From: Terriglobales bacterium
GTDB lineage: Bacteria; Acidobacteriota; Terriglobia; Terriglobales; Acidobacteriaceae
DNA: 64,000 nt
Direction of reading: 5' to 3'
Assembly (NCBI GenBank): GCA_025462725.1
Contig: JAOAPE010000001.1
Span: forward strand, 62,001 to 126,000
Below, in pieces: positions 58,046 to 64,000 of the stretch. The position numbers were made by a program, and so were the translations under genes. Position 1 is the first letter of the stretch. Every line of letters begins with the position of its first letter. The notes below the pieces were generated by a model. That model searched no databases, was not told the origin of the DNA, and worked only from the letters and a program-made list of their open reading frames with translations.

Positions 58046-59485
58046 ATGACAACCTCCGATTCCGTCCGCGTCCGCTTCGCGCCATCGCCCACTGGCTACC
58101 TGCACGTAGGTGGCGCCCGCACTGCTCTCTTCAACTGGCTCTTTGCCCGGCATGCCGGAGGGAAACTCATTCTGAGGATCGAAGATACGGATTTTGAGCG
58201 ATCGACTTCGGAGATGGTGGAAGGCATTGTCGAGGGAATGAAGTGGCTGGGGCTCGATTGGGACGAGGGTCCGTTCTTCCAGTCGCAGCGATTGCCGATG
58301 TATCGTGCGAGAGCGGAGAAGATGCTGGAATCCGGGCGCGCTTATCACTGCTTCTGCACGAAAGAAGAATTAGAAGCGAGGCGGGCGCGAGCGCAGGCAG
58401 AAGGGCGAACTCCGAAGTACGAAGGACTTTGCCGGAAGTTGCCGAAGGAGGAAGCGGAGCGTCGGCGCACAGCGGGCGAAGCGTGCGCTTTGCGCTTTGC
58501 GGTTCCGGAGACAGGAGTGACGGTGATTCCGGACGCAGTCTTCGGCAATGTGGAGTTTGCCAACACGGAACTCGAAGACTTCGTGCTGCTGCGGTCGGAC
58601 GGAATTCCGACTTATCACTTGAGCGTGGTGACCGATGACATTGATATGCGAATTACGCATGTGATTCGCGGGGCTGACCATCTTTCTAATACGCCGAAAC
58701 AGATGCTGCAGTATCAGGCGCTAGGAGCGCCGCTGCCGATATTCGCGCATGTACCGCTGATCCTCGGGCCGGACAAGACGCGCTTGAGCAAACGGCATGG
58801 GGCAACGAGCGTGATGTCGTATCGGGAAGAAGGCATTGTTCCGGAGGCGTTCCGGAATTTCCTGGCGCTGCTGGGATGGACTCCGGAGAATTCTGCGAAA
58901 GAAATCCTGGGCGATAAGGAATTGATTGCCGCGTTCAGCCTGGAGAACATTTCCCATTCGAATGCCGTATTTGATCGCTCGAAGCTGGATTGGTTTAACA
59001 CCGAGTACATACGGGCGTATCCGAGCGAGAGGCTGCTGCCACTGATTCGACACGAGTGGGAGTTGGCGGGATTGAAACCAGAGAGCAACGATGAATCGAA
59101 GTTGCTTTCGACAATTGATTTGCTGAAACCGCGGGCGCGCAATTTGAAAGATTTCGCGGGGGCGTTTCGCGGATACTTCACGGATGACTACCAGACTGAT
59201 CCGGCAGCCATTGAGAAATTCCTGAAAGACGATGCGGTTCGCGCGATGCTCGCGGAGATGGCTGAGAAATATGCCGCAGCATCGGAGTTCAGCGAACAGA
59301 GCACTGAACAAGTGCTGCGTGACTTCGCGACGGAGAAGAGCGTCAAAGCTGGCGCGCTAATAAATGGGTCCCGCGTAGCATTAACAGGGCAAGCTGTGGC
59401 TCCGAGTTTGTTTGCGGTGATGGTGGCGTTAGGAAAAGAGAAGACCGTTGCGCGATTGAGAAATGCGATGAAACTCAACGCGTGA
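58046..59485 (+). CDS. gltX: Glutamyl-tRNA synthetase
   Basis: Class I synthetase for tRNA-Glu (possibly also tRNA-Gln through the amidotransferase route), 479 residues. The HIGH-type motif lies in FAPSPTGYLHVGGARTALFN near residue 15 and the KMSKS-type motif reads DKTRLSKRHGATSV near 247. ITHVIRGADHLSNTPKQMLQ and the C-terminal anticodon-binding region match GluRS. The zinc-like site of some GluRS is not evident. Its end overlaps the dsbD-alpha gene, on the other strand, by 11 bases. Confidence 0.97.
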   Translation: MTTSDSVRVRFAPSPTGYLHVGGARTALFNWLFARHAGGKLILRIEDTDFERSTSEMVEGIVEGMKWLGLDWDEGPFFQSQRLPMYRARAEKMLESGRAYHCFCTKEELEARRARAQAEGRTPKYEGLCRKLPKEEAERRRTAGEACALRFAVPETGVTVIPDAVFGNVEFANTELEDFVLLRSDGIPTYHLSVVTDDIDMRITHVIRGADHLSNTPKQMLQYQALGAPLPIFAHVPLILGPDKTRLSKRHGATSVMSYREEGIVPEAFRNFLALLGWTPENSAKEILGDKELIAAFSLENISHSNAVFDRSKLDWFNTEYIRAYPSERLLPLIRHEWELAGLKPESNDESKLLSTIDLLKPRARNLKDFAGAFRGYFTDDYQTDPAAIEKFLKDDAVRAMLAEMAEKYAAASEFSEQSTEQVLRDFATEKSVKAGALINGSRVALTGQAVAPSLFAVMVALGKEKTVARLRNAMKLNA

Positions 59486-59966
59486 CATGGACAACAACTT
59501 CCACCGGAACGGTTTTCGGTGGGAAGCAGGAGTTGTCATTGCAAGCTTGGTAGCGCAGTTCGGCTTTGAGCGTATAGTCGCCCGCTGTTGCGCCTTTTAC
59601 GGCTGTGATCGGCGCTGAGAGTAGAACGTCTCCAGTGTAGACATCGAGTTTTTCTTTCGGATCGAATGCGAGCGCGAACTCTTCTCCGGCCGGATATGAA
59701 ACCTTGCCGACCGTGATTTTCTCTTCAGGCGCAAATTGGATCGTCGTAGGAATCAGCAATTCCGATTTCGGTTTGTTGGAATTGATGTGATATCCGGGAT
59801 TGACGCGGAACCGGATTTCCAGTTTGCCCGGCTTTCCTGCGGTGAGCGTGACGGGCGCGATGGGATCGACGGTGACGAAGCCCTTTGATTTGGGACGAAG
59901 GTCATCGGCGCTTGCAAAAATCGCAAACATACAAAGAATTGTGGTGAGCAGTCGGAATCTGGTCAT
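59475..59966 (-). CDS. Stand-alone DsbD alpha-domain protein
   Basis: A 163-residue exported protein with a signal peptide (residues 1-20, cleavage near SADD). The mature immunoglobulin-like domain matches the N-terminal (alpha) domain of DsbD: GKLEIRFRVNPGYHINSNKP and the redox-pair region AELRYQACNDNSCFPPKTVP, with two Cys. In most proteobacteria this domain is fused to CcdA-like and thioredoxin domains. Here it is the third gene of ccdA-tlpA-dsbDalpha and overlaps tlpA by four bases. It should pass electrons to periplasmic partners. Confidence 0.85.
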   Translation of the reverse strand: MTRFRLLTTILCMFAIFASADDLRPKSKGFVTVDPIAPVTLTAGKPGKLEIRFRVNPGYHINSNKPKSELLIPTTIQFAPEEKITVGKVSYPAGEEFALAFDPKEKLDVYTGDVLLSAPITAVKGATAGDYTLKAELRYQACNDNSCFPPKTVPVEVVVHVTR

Positions 59967-60592
59967 TTCACTTCCGCTTTTTTCTCGGGAGTAGGAGCGG
60001 CAGACAAGTTTTCTGCGGTTGCCATCGGCGTTCCTACTCCCTGCGCAAGAGCAGCCTTGATGTTGTCTTCAATCTCTTTGCGTCCTACGAGGCCGGCGCT
60101 CTGGTCAACAATCTTGCCGTCGCGTCCGATATAGAAGGTGGTGGGCAGGCCGAGCACGCCGCCGTAAGCTTCGCCAACCGCTTCCTTCCCTTTCAATATG
60201 GGATAGTTCACGCCCATCTCTTTCGCAAACTTGGCGATGTCTTCGTTCGAAGAGTCGTCCATGGCGATGCCGACGATGGTCAATCCTTGCGGGCCATATT
60301 GCTTTTGCAGGTCAACGAACCAGGGCATCTCGATCTTGCACGGACCGCACCATGTCGCCCAGAAATTCAACAGGACAGCTTTGCCTTTGAGTTCCGCCAG
60401 GCTCATCTTCTTGCCGTCGAGAGTGGCGAGTTCAAAGTTGGGAGCGGTCTTCCCTTTCAAGTCGCCTTGCAGCGCGGCGTCCTGCGCTTGCACGCGCGGA
60501 TCAGCGGCAGAGGCGCGTGAATTGCGGGCCCCGGTGTAGATCATCGCGGCCACAACGATCGCCACGATCGTAAGAACAATTGCGTTACGCAT
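59963..60592 (-). CDS. TlpA-like membrane-anchored thioredoxin
   Basis: A 209-residue thiol reductase, anchored by one N-terminal segment (residues 5-24) with the thioredoxin domain in the periplasm. The domain has KAPNFELATLDGKKMSLAEL, the catalytic WATWCGPCKIEMPWF and a cis-Pro region GLPTTFYIGRDG. It resembles TlpA/ResA. It begins directly after the ccdA stop and overlaps the dsbD-alpha gene. It likely takes electrons from CcdA and reduces periplasmic disulfides, for example in cytochrome c maturation. Confidence 0.92.
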   Translation of the reverse strand: MRNAIVLTIVAIVVAAMIYTGARNSRASAADPRVQAQDAALQGDLKGKTAPNFELATLDGKKMSLAELKGKAVLLNFWATWCGPCKIEMPWFVDLQKQYGPQGLTIVGIAMDDSSNEDIAKFAKEMGVNYPILKGKEAVGEAYGGVLGLPTTFYIGRDGKIVDQSAGLVGRKEIEDNIKAALAQGVGTPMATAENLSAAPTPEKKAEVK

Positions 60593-61345
60593 TTACGTGA
60601 ACAGCCTTTCCAACTTCAAAACAAAATTATTCAGGAAACCGAGGTACTGGTTCAAGACCGTGAACTTGTTGAATCCGATCAGCAGCCCCAGGCAGATGAG
60701 AAGCACTCCGCTGCCCACTTCCACTTTATGTAGATGCTGGCGGAATCGCGAGTAGAAAGCGAGGAAGCGCTCAATGCCCAGCGATGTAAGCAGGAACGGG
60801 ACAGCCAATCCCAGCGAGTAGATCGCCAGCAGAATGATTCCCTTGCTGACTGTGCCTTGCGATGCGGCAAGCGCGAGAATGGCGGAGAGAATGGGGCCGA
60901 TGCACGGCGTCCAACCAAAAGCGAAGGCGAATCCGACTGCGAAGGCGGCCCATATGGTGCTGCCACCGGTGACCGAGTGCATGCGCTTATCGGCGTAGAG
61001 CGCTTTGATCTGGAGAAGTCCCGTGAGGTGGAGTCCGAAGATGATGATGATGGCGCCGGCGACTATGCCGAGGACAGAATGATAGTTGCGGGTGAGTTGT
61101 CCGATCTTTGTGGCCGCGGCGCCGAGTGAGATAAAAACGACGCTGAATCCCAAGACAAAGCTGAGCGACTTGGCCATGACGGAGGCAAGAAGTTTGCTAT
61201 CGCGCGTGGCGGACTGTTGCTGCATCTCGTCAATGCTCGCGCCGGAGATGAGCGAGACGTATCCCGGCACCAGCGGAAGTACGCAGGGCGAGAGAAACGA
61301 AACTGTTCCCGCGACAAATGCCGCGACGGGGCTTAAATCGGCCAT
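60593..61345 (-). CDS. ccdA: CcdA-type thiol reductant transporter
   Basis: A 250-residue membrane protein of the DsbD/CcdA beta-domain family that carries reducing power from cytoplasmic thioredoxin across the inner membrane. I start it at ATG 61345 (MADLSPVAAFVAGTVSFLSP), since the longer frame adds an unlikely Pro/Ser-rich leader. The two redox Cys are in SFLSPCVLPLVPGYVSL and GWTPCIGPILSAIL, on two of about six helices. It is the first gene of ccdA-tlpA-dsbDalpha and ends exactly where tlpA starts. Confidence 0.92.
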   Translation of the reverse strand: MADLSPVAAFVAGTVSFLSPCVLPLVPGYVSLISGASIDEMQQQSATRDSKLLASVMAKSLSFVLGFSVVFISLGAAATKIGQLTRNYHSVLGIVAGAIIIIFGLHLTGLLQIKALYADKRMHSVTGGSTIWAAFAVGFAFAFGWTPCIGPILSAILALAASQGTVSKGIILLAIYSLGLAVPFLLTSLGIERFLAFYSRFRQHLHKVEVGSGVLLICLGLLIGFNKFTVLNQYLGFLNNFVLKLERLFT

Positions 61346-61439
61346 AGGGGCTGCTTTGATTCTACCAATCAGAGAGGAGTTGAAGTTAGGACTGGGTATT
61401 GGACTCGCGGGAAGCGCGAAAGTTGCTGAGAATCGCGGG

Positions 61440-61619
61440 CTATTCCAATTCGGCGGTAATAATGAATTGCTCGATGTCGGGATTAAAGGAGACGCGCAGC
61501 ACATTCGGCTTGCAGCAGACTTGGCAGTCCTCTACATACTGCTGTTGGAATCCACCGGTGTGGTCAATGACGGTGTCATTCCATTCGCCGCAGCCTGCGC
61601 ATTGGAAGCCGGATTCCAT
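61440..61619 (-). CDS. CPXCG-motif cysteine-rich protein
   Basis: A 59-residue protein, too short for most gene finders. It begins MESGFQCAGCGEWNDTVID and contains YVEDCQVCCKPNVLRVSFNP, the pattern of the CPXCG family: a CxxCG knuckle and a CxxCC knuckle, probably binding zinc. It ends in ITAELE. The start is ATG 61619. It lies 94 bases upstream of ccdA on the same strand, so a redox-linked context is possible, but the function of the family is unknown. Confidence 0.88.
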   Translation of the reverse strand: MESGFQCAGCGEWNDTVIDHTGGFQQQYVEDCQVCCKPNVLRVSFNPDIEQFIITAELE

Positions 61620-61634
61620 GTATCAAAACTTTTG

Positions 61635-61649
61635 GTTTCTAGTTTCTAG
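61635..61649. repeat. Short GTTTCTA tandem repeat
   Basis: Two GTTTCTA units, of the same class as the heptamer arrays at 18529-18551 and 21043-21063. Confidence 0.55.
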
Positions 61650-61700
61650 CTAAGGCAAAACTGATGGCCACTTCGAACTCGAATTCCAACGTTGCTGTAA

Positions 61701-62453
61701 TCACTTCTGGACGTCCAGTGAGTAAACGACGCCACAACTTCCGCCGGAATCGCCCCATTGCACAAGAAGCAGCGAACTCCGTTCGGCGGCAGCATCGAAC
61801 TTGATCAACAAGTCGTCGCTTTTAGGTTGATGTTCATTCGCATGTCCGCCTTCAATATGCAAAACATAAGTGCCCTTTAGTACAGAAGAGAAATCAAATG
61901 CGCCATTCTGATCCGACACGGTGCTGGATTCGTTTCCGGTAACGGGATCTTGCAGTTTCAAGCTGGCCCCTGCAATAGGTATTTCAACTCGATGAACGAA
62001 ATTCCATACCGAATTTTCGCTTCTGGCGGACTCAGAAACAATCAGCTTCCCAGCTATCCGAGATGAGGCTGGCGCGAGTTGACCCCACTCAACATTGAAG
62101 TTCCTTTGTGCCTTTCCTGTTGCGTGCTGGTTGATATGGAAACATTGCTGGACGGTACTGATCCCGAGCAATTCAGTCTTTAGCCAATATTTGCCACTCG
62201 GAACATTTCGCATCTGCAACTTTCCATTAGAGCCAGTCTTACCAGAAAGCGGCGTGCTATCACTTCCTTCTCTTGTCATCTGAACGCTCACTCCAGCAAG
62301 AGGGCTGCCCTCATGACTTACCAGGATCGTGAAATCGCGACGCATCTCTGTTGCATCGTGATTACAGAGCAATGCTAGCGAACAGGCTCTAGCCGGCAAC
62401 GGCGCGGCGCAGAGAGCAATTACAAAAGCAAGAAATGTAGTTAGTTTGTTCAA
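61701..62453 (-). CDS. Secreted carboxypeptidase-regulatory-like domain protein
   Basis: A 250-residue exported protein with a signal peptide (residues 1-23, cleavage near ARA). The mature part has two Cna-B/carboxypeptidase-regulatory-like beta domains: GSPLAGVSVQMTREGSDS with TGSNGKLQMRNVPSGKYWL, and IPIAGASLKLQDPVTGNESS with DQNGAFDFSSVLKGTYVL. There is no catalytic motif. Such domains stabilise or present surface proteins and are abundant in acidobacteria. Role unknown. Confidence 0.8.
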   Translation of the reverse strand: MNKLTTFLAFVIALCAAPLPARACSLALLCNHDATEMRRDFTILVSHEGSPLAGVSVQMTREGSDSTPLSGKTGSNGKLQMRNVPSGKYWLKTELLGISTVQQCFHINQHATGKAQRNFNVEWGQLAPASSRIAGKLIVSESARSENSVWNFVHRVEIPIAGASLKLQDPVTGNESSTVSDQNGAFDFSSVLKGTYVLHIEGGHANEHQPKSDDLLIKFDAAAERSSLLLVQWGDSGGSCGVVYSLDVQK

Positions 62454-62478
62454 TGACCATCCAAAGTACGAGATGGTA

Positions 62479-62865
62479 CTACATCCGCAATCCCATCCAG
62501 CCTTCGGCGATGACGATGGAGTTTCCGGGGTTCTGCGGATCGTATTTCACTGATGTGGGCACCCCGATACGGCAGGTGTGGAGGTCAACGAACTGGCGGA
62601 GGTTGGTGATGTCCTGCGAGGCTTCGTAGGAGACCCCGGCAACGTCATAGCGGTAGATGACGAGTTGCGCAGGCTTTTCGTTGACGTGCATCTCCTGCGC
62701 ATCAAGCACAGTGCCGTCAGTGATGCGTCCGGCGGCGGCGATGCGAAGGCGGCGCTCGCGTTCGTATTCTTCAGGAGTCTTGCGCCGACTGCGCAGCCAA
62801 GCGTAAAGCACGAGAGAAGCGATGGTGGTGGAACTGGCCAGGGCGAGAGATGCGATGCGGTTCAT
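62479..62865 (-). CDS. Membrane-anchored DUF3592-like protein
   Basis: A 128-residue protein with one N-terminal segment (residues 5-24) followed by basic residues, then a beta-rich domain: ITDGTVLDAQEMHVNEKPAQ, LVIYRYDVAGVSYEASQDIT and IGVPTSVKYDPQNPGNSIVI. The V-Y-Y-V-x-G-x-Y and YDPxNP patterns resemble DUF3592. Function unknown. It lies 25 bases upstream of the secreted protein gene on the same strand. Confidence 0.7.
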   Translation of the reverse strand: MNRIASLALASSTTIASLVLYAWLRSRRKTPEEYERERRLRIAAAGRITDGTVLDAQEMHVNEKPAQLVIYRYDVAGVSYEASQDITNLRQFVDLHTCRIGVPTSVKYDPQNPGNSIVIAEGWMGLRM

Positions 62866-62914
62866 TGAGGAAGTAGCGAGACCGAGAACTTACGATTACC
62901 TAGATGCAGTTTAA

Positions 62915-62936
62915 GGGCGACCGGTTTCGGCCGCCC
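62915..62936 (-). terminator. Hairpin after the transaldolase-like gene
   Basis: Read on the minus strand, GGGCGGCCG pairs with CGGTCGCCC (one G-T pair) with loop AAAC, followed by only a short TT. It lies about 30 bases past the stop of the transaldolase-like gene. It is a weak terminator candidate. Confidence 0.45.
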
Positions 62937-62967
62937 GATTCGATTCTGGACGGAACACCAAATCTTG

Positions 62968-63621
62968 CTAGCTTCCGGCGGTGTTGGCTTTCTTCCAATC
63001 GCTCAAGAATGTTTCAAGACCTTTGTCAGTGAGCGGATGTTTGAACATCTGGTCGAGCACCTTGGCGGGAAGCGTGCCGACATGCGCTCCGGCCAATGCG
63101 GCGTTGACTACGTGCATGGGATGTCGCAGCGATGCCGCAAGGACTTGCGTCTTGTAGTCGTAATTCTTATAGATTTGGACGATGTCTTTGATGACCTGCA
63201 TGCCGTCCTGGCTGATGTCGTCGAGGCGTCCGATGAACGGGCTCACATAAGTGGCGCCGGCTTTGGCGACGAGCAATGCCTGGCTGGGCGAGAAACATAA
63301 TGTAAGGTTCGTCCGCGTGCCTTCGGTCGTGAGGGCTTTGCAGGCTTTGATGCCGTCGCGGGTCGTGGGCAGCTTCACGACGATGTTCTTGTGCCACTTC
63401 GCGTAGTCGCGGCCTTGCTGCATCATGCCGTCAAAATCTGTGGCGATGACTTCGCAACTCACCGGCCCATTCACCTCATTGCAGATGGCGATAATGGTTT
63501 CCTTGAATGGCTTGCCCTCTTTCGCGATGAGCGATGGGTTGGTAGTGATGCCGTCAAGGATGCCGAGCGCATTGGCTTCATGTATCTCAGCGAAGTTGGC
63601 TGTGTCGAGGAAGAATTTCAT
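62968..63621 (-). CDS. fsa: Transaldolase / fructose-6-phosphate aldolase family
   Basis: A 217-residue class I aldolase of the short transaldolase family (FSA/MipB type). The N-terminus [20 protein letters not shown] is diagnostic; [12 protein letters not shown] and the Schiff-base Lys in [19 protein letters not shown] follow. The short members are either true transaldolases of the pentose phosphate pathway or fructose-6-phosphate aldolases, and sequence alone does not decide; with rpe in the window a transaldolase role is attractive. Single gene unit. Confidence 0.92.
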   Translation of the reverse strand: MKFFLDTANFAEIHEANALGILDGITTNPSLIAKEGKPFKETIIAICNEVNGPVSCEVIATDFDGMMQQGRDYAKWHKNIVVKLPTTRDGIKACKALTTEGTRTNLTLCFSPSQALLVAKAGATYVSPFIGRLDDISQDGMQVIKDIVQIYKNYDYKTQVLAASLRHPMHVVNAALAGAHVGTLPAKVLDQMFKHPLTDKGLETFLSDWKKANTAGS

Positions 63622-63676
63622 AGGCCTATTCTAGCCCCTCTCTAAAGGTGTGCAATCGTTTTCGTCAGCTGCGGGC

Positions 63677-64000
63677 CTATTTGTGTTGCGAGACCGAAAG
63701 CATGTTTCCATCGGGGTCTTTGAACCATGCGACTTTGGCGCTGCCGTCTGGCGCAGGCCAAATGCCGAGTTCGTCTTGTCCGAAGCCTTCGAATATTTCG
63801 AACTTGACGCCTTTGTCGCGGAGATCCGTCACGAGCTTCTCAATGCCAGTGACCTGCCAGCCGAGGATGGTAAACGGCCAGGGGTCATACTTGGAAACCT
63901 TTGCGATGCGGATCATTGTGCCGTTCGCGTCAAAGACCATGGCGAATCCGTCGTCGCTGACGAAGCGAAGTCCGAGAGTGGATTCGTAGAAGGCTTTCGC
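63677..64000 (-). CDS. VOC-superfamily protein, 5' end outside window
   Basis: Cut by the right edge: the frame is open to base 64000, so the start is beyond the window. About 107 residues are visible, from KAFYESTLGLRFVSDDGFAM to the stop. This is the glyoxalase-like fold with GWQVTGIEKLVTDLRDKGVK and the metal-binding Glu region WFKDPDGNMLSV. It resembles lactoylglutathione lyase-like proteins and is distinct from the VOC gene at 17140. Substrate unknown. Confidence 0.82.
   Translation of the reverse strand, partial: AKAFYESTLGLRFVSDDGFAMVFDANGTMIRIAKVSKYDPWPFTILGWQVTGIEKLVTDLRDKGVKFEIFEGFGQDELGIWPAPDGSAKVAWFKDPDGNMLSVSQHK

Overview
The window looks like a chromosomal segment from an Acidobacteriota genome, most likely class Terriglobia (Koribacter-like). 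This is inferred from a VWFA-related protein of the type described mainly in acidobacteria (44273-45928), a complete Gram-negative lipid A/Kdo/heptose gene set, BamD, and dispersed small repeats between genes. The DNA is moderately GC-rich and mostly housekeeping. I see no rRNA, tRNA, CRISPR array, insertion sequence, phage or plasmid functions.

Layout. 3-7728 (+): a TPR protein cut by the left edge, a PcrA/UvrD helicase, a 50-aa basic protein, an APC-type amino-acid permease with an unusual start, and an adenosine deaminase family enzyme. 8005-12161: a receiver-domain protein, RsmI, an FmdB-type zinc ribbon protein, a Gly/Ser/Arg-rich small protein, a HAD phosphatase and a DUF6496 basic protein, separated by repeat-rich gaps. 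12357-26323 (mostly +): a receiver protein with a long low-complexity tail, ValS, a VOC protein, NadC, YceI, BirA, CoaX, a conserved unknown, an RlmD-like RNA methyltransferase, a YciI protein and ComEC. 26445-33126 (-): an envelope cluster running waaA-lpxK-hldE kinase-hldE adenylyltransferase-waaC, then a small methyltransferase, a DUF3108 protein and a DUF2007 protein. 33241-42058 (mostly +): small unknowns, a lactonase-like metallo-hydrolase, a coiled-coil zinc ribbon protein, a TPR lipid-carrier-like secreted protein, RlmI, then Hsp20 and ClpB. 42120-45928 (-): BamD, Rpe and the VWFA protein. 46081-48776 (+): a small membrane protein, a pseudo-receiver plus ABC ATPase pair, and a Yip1 protein. 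48843-53103 (-): the old conserved neighbourhood tilS-hpt-ftsH. 53197-54383 (+): ispD-ispF. 54394-57780 (-): a large GAF/GGDEF/HD-GYP sensor. 58046-59485 (+): GltX. 59475-64000 (-): dsbD-alpha, tlpA and ccdA as three separate genes, a CPXCG protein, two unknowns, a transaldolase-like enzyme and a VOC protein cut by the right edge.

The genes fit a free-living Gram-negative cell: envelope building (lipid A/Kdo/heptose, BamD), extracytoplasmic thiol redox chemistry (CcdA-TlpA-DsbD-alpha), isoprenoid precursor synthesis (IspD, IspF), protein quality control (Hsp20, ClpB, FtsH), translation, and c-di-GMP signalling.

The points I find most worth a second look are: a hypoxanthine phosphoribosyltransferase homologue whose PRPP loop has lost its usual acidic residues, set in the tilS-hpt-ftsH neighbourhood with an inverted repeat upstream of ftsH; a dispersed palindromic repeat that also occurs in frame inside lpxK; a three-gene unfused DsbD system; twin palindromes over a near-consensus promoter of hsp20; and a permease whose conserved N-terminus has no ATG, GTG or TTG start.
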